From Tritrichomonas musculus (lineage: Eukaryota; Parabasalia; Tritrichomonadida; Tritrichomonadidae), in assembly GCA_039105265.1 (NCBI GenBank), contig JAPFFF010000251.1:1-29027 (forward strand): a stretch of 29,027 nt of DNA. The letters are read 5' to 3'. Shown here piece after piece: positions 1 through 9,886 of the stretch. Each line of letters opens with the position of its first letter. The stretch's first letter is position 1. The notes under the pieces are model-generated. The model did not search any database. It was given only the letters and a program-made list of their open reading frames with translations, and had not been told where the DNA came from. The translations under genes and the position numbers were made by a program.

Positions 1-169
1 GATATAATTTTGAATTCCATTGAAAAATATGATTTTGAATTCCATTGAGAGATATGATTATGAATTGTATTGAAAGATGTGATTTAGAATAGTATTAAAA
101 GATATGATTTTGAATTTCATTGAAAGATAAAATTTTGAATAGCATTGAAAAATATGATTTTGAATTTTA

Positions 170-283
170 TAAAAAATTATGAAAAATATATCCAAGATTG
201 ATGTTAAGTTTGTCATTCAATAATAAAAGTTTGATAATATCAATGTTTTCTTTTTCAACTGCCAAATATAATGCTGTCTTATA
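170..283 (-). pseudogene. Ankyrin-repeat fragment, copy 1
   Basis: The minus strand encodes one ankyrin-like unit reading KTALYLAVEKENIDIIKLL and then about 17 more residues to a stop. It lies downstream of the DUF3447 gene that ends at 920, the position where trichomonad members of that family normally carry C-terminal ankyrin repeats. It probably is a detached part of that gene's original 3' end. The open frame also extends upstream through the minisatellite, which is probably fortuitous. Confidence 0.6.
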
Positions 284-464
284 AATTATTATTATTATAA
301 TTTCATTCAAAGATATGATTTTAAATTCCATTAAATATATTATTTTGAATTTCATTGAAAGATATAATTCTGAATAGTATTGAATGATAAGGTTTTAAAT
401 TCCATTCAAAAATATGATTTTAAATAGTATTGAAAAATATGATTTTGTATTTTATAAAAAAAAG

Positions 465-566
465 GAAAATGTATCCGAGATTGATGTCAAGTTTGTTATT
501 CAATAATAAAAGTTTGATAATTTCAATGTTTTCTTTTTCAACTGCCAAGTATAATGCTGTCTTATA
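465..566 (-). pseudogene. Ankyrin-repeat fragment, copy 2
   Basis: Same ankyrin unit as copy 1 with a few substitutions, for example NIEIIKLL instead of NIDIIKLL and KLDINL instead of KLNINL. These conservative changes suggest that the block evolved under protein-level constraint before or during duplication. It is flanked by 25-bp minisatellite units on both sides and has no start codon of its own. Confidence 0.6.
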
Positions 567-726
567 AATTATTATTATATCAAAACTTCATTGAAAGATA
601 TGATTTTGAATTTCATCGAAAGATATAATTCTGAATCATATTGAATGATATGATTTTAAATTCCATTCAAAAATATGATTTTGAATAGCATTGAAAGAAA
701 TGATTTTGTATTTTATAAAAAATAAA

Positions 727-829
727 GGAAAATGTGTCCGAGATTGATGTCAAGTTTGTCATTCAATAATAAAAGCTTGATAATTTCAATGTTTTCTTTT
801 TCAACTGCCAAATATAATGCTGTCTTATA
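727..829 (-). pseudogene. Ankyrin-repeat fragment, copy 3
   Basis: Third copy of the same ankyrin-coding block and the one nearest to the DUF3447 gene; about 90 bp of minisatellite-like DNA separate it from that gene's stop codon at 920. It encodes YKTALYLAVEKENIEIIKLL followed by LLNDKLDINL. As with the other copies, there is no start codon and the flanking 25-bp units throw the frame. Confidence 0.6.
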
Positions 830-919
830 AAATATTATTATATCAAAATTCCATTCAAAGATATGATTTTGAATTTCATTGAAAGATACCAATTTGAATT
901 GAATTGAAAATTATTATTA

Positions 920-2080
920 CTACATTATTGAATAATCTTTCAATTGAAATTTTATTAAAAGAATATCGAAGATTCCTTTTTTGTTTACATCTATTTCGTT
1001 GTCTTTCAAAAGGATATCAACAAGAGCATAATGATCAAATTTGCACAAGTTGCATAATTGAGATTCACTAATGAACTCTTTTTTCAAAAAGTGGAAATTA
1101 TAATATTTGAGACATCGATTGAATGTATCCTGTGAATCTTCTACATAACTTTGTAAAAAGTTGTTTATGAAGTAATTTGCAATGTCGTTGTGGTGGCATT
1201 TGATTGATTCATAAAAGATTTGTTTGCATGAATTATCATCTAATTCAACATTATTGTCCTCAAGAAAATGAATTATTTCTGCATTTTGACCATGAATGGC
1301 AAAAGGCCACAACGATGATGTTAATTCAACACCTTCAAGTCTCAAGTAGTTAAATATTTGAATTGAGCCAAAAAATACAGCATATTCAATCAATGAAAAT
1401 CCACCATCTTTTTTAAGTAAAAATAAATTTGTTTCATAAATTGATGGTTGAATCTTGGCATTAAGTGAAACATTATTTCGAGTAATGAATGCAAGAAATT
1501 CCGCAATCATGTCATTTCGAATCAACTCACAAATTTGGCTGTCATTTTCACCTTCCTTTCGTTTTTTATGAAAATTATTGGGCAATTCTTTCTTTATCTC
1601 TTTAACCCATCCATTTTTCTTTGGAAACCATTTTTCATTGATAAATGGTTGAATTTCTGGTTGAAAATACTGTGGATATTTGTCTTTAATGTATTTTTTA
1701 GTTGTTGTAATTTTCCTAATAATATATTCATTAAAAACAATTATTTGTTGTTCAATGAGAAATAAAAGAATCTTTTTGTTCCTCTTAAAAATATTGAATA
1801 TTTCTGAATTTGGGATGTATTTTTTGATGTCTTCCTCGAAAATTAGTAAAATTTTTTCGATTTTGCTGAAAAAGTCGTGAGAACGGTGGTGGTTATTTCC
1901 TATTTTGGCAATCAAATGCAGCAGTGACAAAAGTTCATACAAATAATCTTTTATATTTATATCATAAAATTTACTTTCAAGAATTATAAAATTTTCATCG
2001 GCTCTGTCTCCTCCTTCAAGAAAATTCAGAATATTTTCTTGAATATCTTTCATCGCGTCCAAGTATTCCTGAGAATTCAT
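920..2080 (-). CDS. DUF3447-type ankyrin-family protein
   Basis: Intact 386-aa protein of the large trichomonad family that carries the DUF3447 (PF11929) region and ankyrin-like helices. Family hallmarks seen: NNHHRS at 62-67, GENDSQICELIRND at 177-190, QPSIYETN at 211-218, an ankyrin-like SLIEYAVFFGSIQIFNYL at 229-246, and SIKCHHNDIANY at 292-303. The C-terminus (about 350-375) again looks like an ankyrin helix pair with LVDILL and IDVN, and then stops early. Relatives usually continue into several ankyrin repeats; three such units lie just downstream at 170-829 but are separated by minisatellite DNA. There is no signal peptide or membrane segment, so a cytoplasmic scaffold role is likely, but the molecular function of the family is not known. 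The ATG at 2080 fits the usual MNSQEYLD-like N-terminus of the family. Paralogue of the gene at 6231-7430. Confidence 0.85.
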   Translation of the reverse strand: MNSQEYLDAMKDIQENILNFLEGGDRADENFIILESKFYDINIKDYLYELLSLLHLIAKIGNNHHRSHDFFSKIEKILLIFEEDIKKYIPNSEIFNIFKRNKKILLFLIEQQIIVFNEYIIRKITTTKKYIKDKYPQYFQPEIQPFINEKWFPKKNGWVKEIKKELPNNFHKKRKEGENDSQICELIRNDMIAEFLAFITRNNVSLNAKIQPSIYETNLFLLKKDGGFSLIEYAVFFGSIQIFNYLRLEGVELTSSLWPFAIHGQNAEIIHFLEDNNVELDDNSCKQIFYESIKCHHNDIANYFINNFLQSYVEDSQDTFNRCLKYYNFHFLKKEFISESQLCNLCKFDHYALVDILLKDNEIDVNKKGIFDILLIKFQLKDYSIM

Positions 2081-2189
2081 TATTATTAAATTGGATTTTG
2101 AACTTTTTCAATAAATAAACTATTCAAAATTTATTAATAACTTTTATTATGAATATTATTTAGAAAAAATCATCAGAACATATAAGATA

Positions 2190-2393
2190 TTATCTAAAAT
2201 ATCCAAAAAAAGATTCTCCGTAGGATAGTTGCTCTAATTTATCAGCGAGGGCATTAACAATGTGGAATAAAATTTCAAAAAGATTCAATATAGAAATACT
2301 ACTGGAGGCTCCTTCCAATATTGACTTGTATATATGTTTATTTTGGTCTAGTATCGCTTGTAATTGAAGATATTGACCCAGAACCGAGTTCAT
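2190..2393 (-). CDS. Small hypothetical protein, doubtful
   Basis: A 67-aa frame starting with ATG (MNSVLGQYLQLQAILDQNKH). Its composition is more protein-like than the low-complexity frames of the surrounding AT-rich DNA: mixed hydrophobic and polar residues compatible with two or three helices, and few Asn/Ile/Lys runs. It lies on the same strand as its neighbours, between the orphan acidic gene and the DUF3447 gene. I recognise no family. It could be a short real gene, an N-terminal remnant of a larger one, or chance. Confidence 0.3.
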   Translation of the reverse strand: MNSVLGQYLQLQAILDQNKHIYKSILEGASSSISILNLFEILFHIVNALADKLEQLSYGESFFGYFR

Positions 2394-2675
2394 CAGTTAA
2401 TTACATTACAGATAACATTCAAAGTGAAAATAAATGAAAAAATTAATTTCAAAAACGTTGAATTTATGAAATCAAAAAAGAACTTTCGAAAATTGATGAA
2501 TTTCTGGCCTAGAAAAAAAATATATAAAATTAATTCTATTTAACCTTAAAAAAGTTATGAAAATTCAAAATACAATTAAAAATTAAGGTTTTAAAAATGA
2601 TGTTTACCTAGATAACAAACCATTTAGTTGGTATCGCTCCAAATTATTTATTCAAGATATATTTGATGATTCAAT

Positions 2676-3608
2676 TTAGAAAGAATTTTCTTTCTTCTTC
2701 AAGAATAGTTTATTCATTTTATAAAACAGCAAGTAAATGGTGTCAATGCTGTCTAAAAACTTTTCTTTTGATTTAAACACTTGAATTTTATTCTGGCTAA
2801 CTTTTGTACCAAAATAACGTAATTTCGTCTTTTGATTGAACATAAGAAGAACTGGAACATCATTTTTAGATCCAAGAATGAATGATATTTTATATATACA
2901 GTTGCATTTTTCTGAAAATTCCTGGTCGAATTTCTTTTGACAATCTTCATTTTTCCATTTACGAAGTCTAGAAATGAAACTTAATTGATATTCTTCCAAA
3001 TGAACATGTTTTTTACGTAAAACTTCAAATGGAAAATCTAAATTTGAAGATATTCCTCTTGAATAAATTATTTTTGGAGCTCCTGTAGAGCTGTTTTTTT
3101 CATTTTCTAATATTTGGGTGATTTTCTCTCTTTTGTTGTCTTCGTCGTCGTCTAAATTAAAAAATGCAGCTAGCATAATGTTTGGAATAGAATGTTGATT
3201 TTCTTTGAGTATTTCTACAAATTTTGGGGGGTCAGATGCTTGATTAGAAAAAATCTCATTGATCCTTTTAAATTCTATAGTATTATAATATTCGGATTCA
3301 ATTTCAAATCCCGACCAATCAAGTAGTTGTTGTCTATAATATTCGGGTTCAATTTCAAATCCCGACCAATCATCAAGTTGTTGTCTATAAAATGCAGCCA
3401 TGAATAATTGAAAATAATTGTCACAAGGATATTTTTTGAAAGTATTATAATCAATAATTGTAGAACTATTATTTATTTCTTCCTCTTCTTCTTCTTCTCC
3501 AAATTCTTCCTCCTCTTCTTCTTCTTCTAAGTATTCTTCATGTTTTAATTCTGATACTTGTAACTTTTCTATATTTTCATCATCATCTACTTTTGATATT
3601 TTTATCAT
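2676..3608 (-). CDS. Acidic orphan protein with a 17-residue internal duplication
   Basis: Intact 310-aa frame, ATG at 3608. It begins with a charged segment and a nearly pure glutamate tract at about 24-44. This is followed by a tandem duplication of 17 residues: RQQLDDWSGFEIEPE, then RQQLLDWSGFEIESE. The middle and C-terminal parts (about 115-300) have normal globular composition, with several aromatic and charged positions and a basic end. No known domain, signal peptide or membrane helix is recognisable. It sits in the same orientation as the two DUF3447 genes and the BspA-like frame, but nothing links it to them functionally. Function unknown; acidic tracts of this kind occur in many nuclear and chaperone-like proteins, which is too general to use here. 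Confidence 0.7.
   Translation of the reverse strand: MIKISKVDDDENIEKLQVSELKHEEYLEEEEEEEEFGEEEEEEEINNSSTIIDYNTFKKYPCDNYFQLFMAAFYRQQLDDWSGFEIEPEYYRQQLLDWSGFEIESEYYNTIEFKRINEIFSNQASDPPKFVEILKENQHSIPNIMLAAFFNLDDDEDNKREKITQILENEKNSSTGAPKIIYSRGISSNLDFPFEVLRKKHVHLEEYQLSFISRLRKWKNEDCQKKFDQEFSEKCNCIYKISFILGSKNDVPVLLMFNQKTKLRYFGTKVSQNKIQVFKSKEKFLDSIDTIYLLFYKMNKLFLKKKENSF
3290..3391. repeat. 51-bp tandem duplication inside the orphan gene
   Basis: Two adjacent 51-bp copies (3290-3340 and 3341-3391) encode the doubled 17-residue segment of the acidic protein. They are nearly identical, differing at a few bases plus a small in-frame rearrangement at the aagtag/catcaag position. The frame is kept, so the duplication lengthens the protein rather than breaking it. 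Confidence 0.85.
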
Positions 3609-3866
3609 GTATTTTAATAAAATGGAGGTGTCAAAAATTTTTGGAATTTTTTTTCAAAATTTTCCTCTTTTTTCCTAAAAAAACTTCATTCAATATTTCT
3701 GTTAATTAACAGAAATATTAAAAAAAAGAATATATCTTTGGATTCATTACATAAATTTCATGATATATTTTTTATATATAATTTATTTAAGCAAATTTAA
3801 ACAAATTTAAATTAATATACATGTAATTATTTAAGGGCGTACGTCCTATTCAATGATCAGAATTTA

Positions 3867-4318
3867 GGCTTTTTATTCTGATATCAATTATCAGGTTTGG
3901 TACTTTTTTTAACTCAGATAATCGATAATAAAATGCTATCGATTGGAACTTTTAATTGATGAATTCGATTATCAAGTATGAAATGTGATACAAAAAAATT
4001 ATGCTTTTGATATCGAATCTTGATTAATCGAAACTAATACCTGAAAAAAACATTAAAAATAGTATTTTAATGGCATAAAATAAATATATTCTAACTTATT
4101 ATGTAAAAGAATCAGCTATTATTAAATTTTATAACGGATATGTGAAGTAATCAGTTAAAAAAGTTTACAAAACTTTGATACGTTAAAAAAATTTCAATAT
4201 TGATAATCGATCTTTTATTTTTATTCATTATTGATATCAGAGAATAAATTTTTGATTTGATATTGATATCAGAAAAATGGATCAATTATCGATATCGAAA
4301 ATCGAGACTTAACAAGCC
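3867..4318. mobile_element. Possible MITE with degenerate inverted ends
   Basis: In the spacer 3609-4663 the left end reads TA+GGCTTTTTATTCTG and the right end, read on the minus strand, TA+GGCTTGTTAAGTCTC. The first bases match exactly and the rest matches loosely. The inside is rich in ATCGAT and GATATC words in both orientations, which gives it an overall fold-back character. There is no coding capacity. In DNA this AT-rich a TA at each side is weak evidence. The rest of the spacer (3609-3866 and 4319-4663) shows nothing recognisable. Confidence 0.3.
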
Positions 4319-4663
4319 TATCAGAATTCAATGAGATTTCTCAAATATTTTAATCTTTTTTGGAGTAAAAGATATATATATTTTGGAGAAAATAAAATGT
4401 CTATTATTTATGGATTGATGATATATTAAAAAAAAAATATTTTTATGCATTATTTTAACATTTTAATTCAAAATTATTTTTTGTAAAATTTGATAGATCT
4501 AAAAAATAATTGTTTTTTGATCGTTTAGGACAAATATTATCATTTCTGACCTAAACTTTTTCATAATTTGGAAGTATCGAAAGATGTATTCTATGAGTTT
4601 ATACAATATTGACAAGTTTACAACATATTATATATCTTTTAAAATAAGTGCTTTTTTATTTAT

Positions 4664-6085
4664 TTAATATTTTTCAATTTTAGCAGTTGACGGTATGGAA
4701 AGATTGCGGTTATAAACAGCTGATGGAATTGTGATTTTTGTTAGTGATATGCAATAATCGAAAGCATCTTCTCCAATTTTAGTCACTGAAGACGGAATTG
4801 ATATTTCTTTTAGTGATTCACATGATCTAAAAGCATTCTTTCCAATTGAAGTCACTGAAGATGGAATTGAAATTTCTTGTAGCGCTAAACAATCGCCGAA
4901 AGCATTATCGCCAATTTTAGTGACTGATTGTGGAATTTCAATTTTTTCTATTGATGTGCAAGCCATGAAGGTAGCGTCATTAATTGAAGTCAAAGAAGAA
5001 GGAATTGAGATTTGTTTTAACGACATGCATCCATAGAAAGCACTATTTCCAATTGAAGTTACAGAAGGAGGAATATTGATTTGTTCTAAAGATCTGCAAG
5101 AATGAAAAGTGTGAGATTCAATTGAAGTCATAGAAGAAGGAATTGTGATTTGTTTTAACGAAAAACAATTGTGAAAAACATTGGATTCAATTATTGTTAC
5201 TGATGGTGGAATTGTGATTTGTTCTAATGACTCACAATAAATAAAAGCATATTTTTTAATTGTAGTCACAGATGATGGAATTACAACTTGCTTTAACGAT
5301 TTGCAATTTCTGAATGTATCATAATCAATTAAAGTCACAGAAGGTGGAATTGTTACTTGTTCAAGTGACGAACAATCACAGAAAGCGCAGAATTCAATCG
5401 ATGTCACAGAAGAAGGAATTGTGATTTGTTTTAATGATGAACATTTGTTGAATGTATATTCCGAAATTGAAGTCATAGATGAAGGAATCGTGATTTGTTC
5501 TAATGATGAACAACCATCGAAAGAGCCCTTTTCAATTGAAGTTACAGAAGATGGAATTGTGATTTGTTTTAATGATGTACATTCGTTGAATGAATATTTT
5601 TCAATTTTGGTCACTGATGATGGAATTGAGATTTGTTTTAATGATGTACATTCACCAAAAGTACTTGGACCAATTGATTTTATTGATGATGGAATTGAAA
5701 AGTATTCAAGTGATCTGCAACCATATAAAAAGTATTCTCCAAATGTTGTTAGAGAAGAAAGAATCGATATTTTTCTTAGTGCTTCACATTCTCTGAAAAT
5801 GTAGTTTCCAATTGATCTCACTGATGATGGAATTGTGATTTGCTTGAGTGAAAAGCATACATTGAAAGCATAGTTTCCAATTGAAGTTACAGATGATGGA
5901 ATTGCTATGTGCTTTAACAATGAGCATCCACTGAAAGCAAAGTTTCCAATTGAAGTTACAGACGATGGAATTGCTATGCGCTCTATTTTTTTATTATTTT
6001 TGAAAATGTCGTTTGATAATTCATTTTCTTTTGATAACAAAACATAAACAACTTCAAGTTCATTGTTTTCAATTGCTTTTTTCAA
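4664..6085 (-). CDS. BspA-like leucine-rich-repeat protein, 5' end unclear
   Basis: The frame encodes about 19 tandem 23-residue repeats of the BspA/TpLRR type (LRR_5), consensus ITIPSSVTSIGNYAF followed by xxCxSLKQ, ending after ISIPSSVTKIGEDAF with a short non-repeat tail. Trichomonad BspA-like proteins often are surface or secreted, but this one has neither a signal peptide nor a C-terminal membrane helix. The stretch before the repeats, ALKKAIENNELEVVYVLLS, reads like an ankyrin helix pair. The codon at 6085 is TTG; the open frame runs on to a stop at 6107-6109 without any ATG, and the first in-frame ATG lies in the middle of the repeats (about residue 204). The true start is therefore missing: the unit may be the 3' part of the DUF3447 gene at 6231-7430, or a broken gene. 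Confidence 0.8.
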   Translation of the reverse strand: MKKAIENNELEVVYVLLSKENELSNDIFKNNKKIERIAIPSSVTSIGNFAFSGCSLLKHIAIPSSVTSIGNYAFNVCFSLKQITIPSSVRSIGNYIFRECEALRKISILSSLTTFGEYFLYGCRSLEYFSIPSSIKSIGPSTFGECTSLKQISIPSSVTKIEKYSFNECTSLKQITIPSSVTSIEKGSFDGCSSLEQITIPSSMTSISEYTFNKCSSLKQITIPSSVTSIEFCAFCDCSSLEQVTIPPSVTLIDYDTFRNCKSLKQVVIPSSVTTIKKYAFIYCESLEQITIPPSVTIIESNVFHNCFSLKQITIPSSMTSIESHTFHSCRSLEQINIPPSVTSIGNSAFYGCMSLKQISIPSSLTSINDATFMACTSIEKIEIPQSVTKIGDNAFGDCLALQEISIPSSVTSIGKNAFRSCESLKEISIPSSVTKIGEDAFDYCISLTKITIPSAVYNRNLSIPSTAKIEKY

Positions 6086-6230
6086 TGCTGATACATAAAT
6101 AAAAAATCATAAAAGAAACATTATTTTTTAAAGTTGATTAAAATGTCATAAAAAAAAACAAATATATTGAAATATCATTAAAATATTAAAATTTTCATAA
6201 TTGAATTTAAATATATTTTAAATTAAAATT

Positions 6231-7430
6231 TCATCTGAATTGTAATGAAATTATTTCTTGATTAAAAACATTTGAGTATTGAATTATTTTTAATTCAATT
6301 TCTTTTTCTTTGTTTTTCAATAAAAGCTTGACAAGTTGATCATATTTATAATAGCACAAATAAAAGAAGCCATGATTTTTGACAGTTTCGTTTTTAAAAT
6401 AAGAATAATTGCGATATTTGATGCAACTTCCGATAATTTTCTCTTCTTGATTTGATTCTATTTCATCAATAAGAAGTAAATTATTCTCGATGTAATTAGC
6501 GAAATCATTGTGATGGCATTTAATGGATTCGACAAAACATTTCAAATATTTGTTACTAGATGTGTTTAATTTTGGAGTTTTTGTGAATTCAGGAGGAGAA
6601 ACATTGTTTGATTCGAGCATATGAAGCAACTCTGCATTATTTGAATGAATGACATAAAGCCATAACGATGATGTCATTTCAGCACCTCTCAACATCAAGA
6701 ATTGAAAAATTTGAATGGACCCATAGAAAGCTGAATATTCAATTAATCTTGTTTCCTTTTGTTTGATCAAAAATGAATTCGTCTCAAAAATTGATGGTGT
6801 AATTTGGCTCGAAAGTGGATAACTCTTCCTTGTAACATATGAAATGAATTCTTCAACTGAGTCGTTTCGTATCATTGAGCAAATTATTGATTCATTTTCG
6901 CCTTTTTGACGTTTTTCTTCATAATTTTCAAAGGCGGTTGGACATTGGAGTAAAAGTAATTTTTTGTGGTCTTCCATTTTTGCTGCGCCTAGAAAGTTTT
7001 CAAGCTCGGGATAGAAAAAGTAGCAATAACGGTTACCGTTTAATTCAAATTTATTCAATAGAGTTTCACAAATTGAATCAGTGAGCGTTAGAATGTCAGT
7101 TTTCATTAGAAAAAGAAGAAGTAATTTGTTGTCCTCGAAAAGTTGGAATATTTCATCATTTGAAAAGGTTTGTTTGATTCGATCTTTATAATGTTGAAAT
7201 ATTTGATTGATTTTTCCGAAGAAATTTGGATCCCGGTGATGATTGTCGCTGATATTTTTAATAATTTGTAAAAAATCTTGCATTTCGTCAAGATTTTCAT
7301 CAGTTCCTTGCTTATTAAAAAATTGTGATAATATTCCAAAACTTTTTTCATCAATCTTGTCATCTGAATTTTGAAGCAATTCTAGAATTGCAATGTAAAG
7401 ATTTTTCTTATCTTCAATATAGTTTTCCAT
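6231..7430 (-). CDS. DUF3447-type ankyrin-family protein
   Basis: Intact 399-aa paralogue of the protein at 920-2080. Shared hallmarks: DNHHRDPNFFGKI at 62-74, GENESIICSMIRNDSVEEF at 177-195, TPSIFETNSFL at 211-221, an ankyrin-like LIEYSAFYGSIQIFQFL at 229-245, and SIKCHHNDFANY at 302-313. The end (LVKLLLKN) again resembles the start of an ankyrin repeat that is cut short. ATG at 7430 agrees with the family N-terminus. Only about 125 bp of AT-rich DNA separate its stop from the open frame that begins with an ankyrin-like helix and continues as the BspA-like repeats, all on the same strand. The two may have been one ankyrin-LRR gene. Function unknown; probably cytoplasmic. Confidence 0.85.
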   Translation of the reverse strand: MENYIEDKKNLYIAILELLQNSDDKIDEKSFGILSQFFNKQGTDENLDEMQDFLQIIKNISDNHHRDPNFFGKINQIFQHYKDRIKQTFSNDEIFQLFEDNKLLLLFLMKTDILTLTDSICETLLNKFELNGNRYCYFFYPELENFLGAAKMEDHKKLLLLQCPTAFENYEEKRQKGENESIICSMIRNDSVEEFISYVTRKSYPLSSQITPSIFETNSFLIKQKETRLIEYSAFYGSIQIFQFLMLRGAEMTSSLWLYVIHSNNAELLHMLESNNVSPPEFTKTPKLNTSSNKYLKCFVESIKCHHNDFANYIENNLLLIDEIESNQEEKIIGSCIKYRNYSYFKNETVKNHGFFYLCYYKYDQLVKLLLKNKEKEIELKIIQYSNVFNQEIISLQFR

Positions 7431-8977
7431 TATTGATAGTAAATATTTTTAGAAAAACTGAAATTCAATAGATTTTATATAGTGTTCCTAAATAATATTG
7501 ATAAGAAATGAATTCAATAGTTAATCGTCGTTAACAAAAGTTATTTTATTTTAAAATTTTAATTTAAAAAGTTAAATTTTTTATCAATATTTTTAAATGT
7601 ATGGAAACTCGAAAAAAACGAAATAGAAATAACTAGTGGGTTTTAAATCATCATATTTTATAATATGTTTTTATATTTAACTTTATATTATTATAATAGC
7701 CATAAAATATTATATTTAAATTTTATTGTGAGATATATGCAAAATATATAAATTGAATAAATAAAAACTATTAAGTATTCAAAAATACGATTCAAGTAAT
7801 CCATTATGTAAATCAATAAAAATTTATTATACATTGGAAATATGAATGATTATAAATTATTATATATATAATTATTAATTATAATTTAGGTTTCGAAAAA
7901 TTAAATAAGATATTGGAAATTTAAACTCTGATTTTAATTTCAATAAAATGTTATTAATTTTATTGAATGATTACATACAATAATTTGAGAAAATAAAAAT
8001 CTATCATTAATAATGAGAAATTAAAATATCTCATACAATTATTTATGAATGTTTTATCAAAATATTTTTATACCTTTGAAATATGGATGAGTTTTTAATT
8101 TTGAATGCATTTGGAGATTTATAATTATATATGTATTTATTTGTAAATAATTTTTGTGTTTCATTTTATGTTTATTTTATCATATTTATATCATATATTT
8201 AATATAAATTCTATTTAAGAAATTGTTTTAATAAGATAAAAATAAATAATACAAATTTTATACTCACAAAAAATTTGAAGAGCTTTTATGTAAGAATTTG
8301 TGCAAACATAAATATCCTAAAATAGAAACATATTCAACCTAATTGGCTCGGTAAAACCTCATTATATTTTATATTATAAGGCATATGTTGTTTAGAGCTT
8401 GTAATATTATTCCAGTCTTTCCAGAAAATTCTAGATTTTTTGTGAGAACCAAAAAACGTGCTTATTCAAAAAAATGAAAATTAAAATAAAATAGACGTTT
8501 ATTTGAGAGGATTTGGTTTTCAAACATTTTTATCTTTTTTTAATGGCTATATCAAGTTTCTTTGCCTCGATAAAAAACCATTAATTTTATTATATAATAA
8601 CATATCCGAAAATTATATTAAACGGTTAAGCCAATCTCTCCAGAAAAATCACATTTTTTTTAGTCGTAAATTTTTTTTATAATATCTTCATAATTAGTGA
8701 AATAATAAGTGATATAATATACAAACTAGCATTCAAAAACAATAAAACATATGTTAAGCAAATACAAATGCACATATATAATGGTATCATGCAGATATTC
8801 CATTTTGATGAGAAAAAATTAATTGGTCTATAAAGTTAAATATATATAATACATCATAAGTATGATATGAATAATCAATGTTACCGATCAATATTTACTA
8901 TATAAAAAGATAAAAATATTTCAAAAAACATTCCATACATTTCGGTAATTGAAAAAGTTGATTTTTTATTAAAAATA
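7431..8977. other. Gene-free AT-rich spacer
   Basis: About 1.5 kb of very AT-rich DNA upstream of the second DUF3447 gene. It is full of short A, T and TA runs; no convincing reading frame, RNA gene or long repeat was seen. It must hold the promoter of the gene starting at 7430, but no motif could be assigned with confidence. Confidence 0.5.
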
Positions 8978-9868
8978 GGTGTGGCGATCGGAAGTGAAGT
9001 GTCAGAAAAAATGAAAAATCCATAGAATTGGCTGATATTTTGTATTGGGGGATTAAATTGTAATATAATATTTATAAAATTATTATTTTTAGAATTCTAT
9101 GTAGCAATTCCAAGATATGAATCAATATGAAATTCAATTGAAAATAATCGTTTTTTCTTAATAAAAAATGCAACTATATTATATTTTTCCAACTTATGTA
9201 AAGATTCTCGAGTAAACAATATTGAAGAAAAAACATATGACCCCAAAAAAAAAAGTAGCTTCCCTAAAATAAAATTTTTAGAACATTCAATTTAGAAATG
9301 ATAATTTGAATTATATGATATAAGTAACTTGTGCTTAAAAAAATAAAATAAATATTTTACAAAGGAGTAAAAACAAAAGTCAATTCGTTTTTGCCAGTTT
9401 TGAATGAATTGGGATAAATAATGGATATATTTTATTCATAATGAATTAAAAAAAAATTGTTTATTCCTATACTATAGAACATTATAAATTCCTTTCTCCA
9501 ATTTCTTGATTGATTTATATGAAATGATATAAAAAATAATATTATATTTATTATTTTGTAAGTTTCAATATTTTTTCTTGATAATTTTAAGCTATTTAAA
9601 AATATTCAAATGGTTTAATATGCGAATGGCTTATAAATTTTTTATATAAAGCTTAAAACAAATCATATTTTTTATATAACATGTCTTTAAATTGAATGAA
9701 AAAATCATTTATTTTATATCTTAAATTCCGCACATAGAATTTTATTTTTTATTCAAAATATATAATCAATATATGATGCAACATTTAATTAATTGGTTGA
9801 ATTTATGATCTATGGATTTTTTAAGTTTTATTTCAATTTTTTGACACTTCACTTCCGATCGCCACACC
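8978..9868. mobile_element. 891-bp non-autonomous DNA transposon (MITE-like), TA-flanked
   Basis: The ends are perfect 27-bp inverted repeats: 8978-9004 starts GGTGTGGCGATCGGAAG, and 9842-9868 is its reverse complement. A TA dinucleotide stands directly outside each end (8976-8977 and 9869-9870), as expected for TA-targeting Tc1/mariner/pogo-type elements. The GC-rich ends stand out from the AT-rich interior, which has no coding frame, so the element would depend on a transposase in trans. The terminal sequence is unrelated to the TIR of the large element at 16041, so a different transposase is implied. Perfect TIRs suggest a fairly recent insertion. Confidence 0.8.
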
Positions 9869-9886
9869 TATTATTAAAAATTAAAA

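Larger units (their letters stand above)
1..909. repeat. 25-bp minisatellite alternating with ankyrin-coding blocks
   Basis: Six consecutive 25-bp units fill about 1-150; typical unit begins gatatgattttgaatt and ends ccattgaaa. Further units separate three near-identical ankyrin-coding blocks of about 105-115 bp. Equivalent points of the blocks lie at about 206, 490 and 749, so the composite periods are about 284 and 259 bp, differing by exactly one 25-bp unit. Because 25 is not a multiple of 3, each unit shifts the reading frame. Whether these stretches are translated, spliced out or simply break the gene cannot be decided from the sequence; no recognisable trichomonad intron signals were seen. 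Confidence 0.8.

Noticed and set aside
5421-5804. 127-codon plus-strand frame within the BspA-like gene
   Set aside because: It is the reverse strand of the 69-bp LRR-coding repeat and shows the same period, so it is a shadow.
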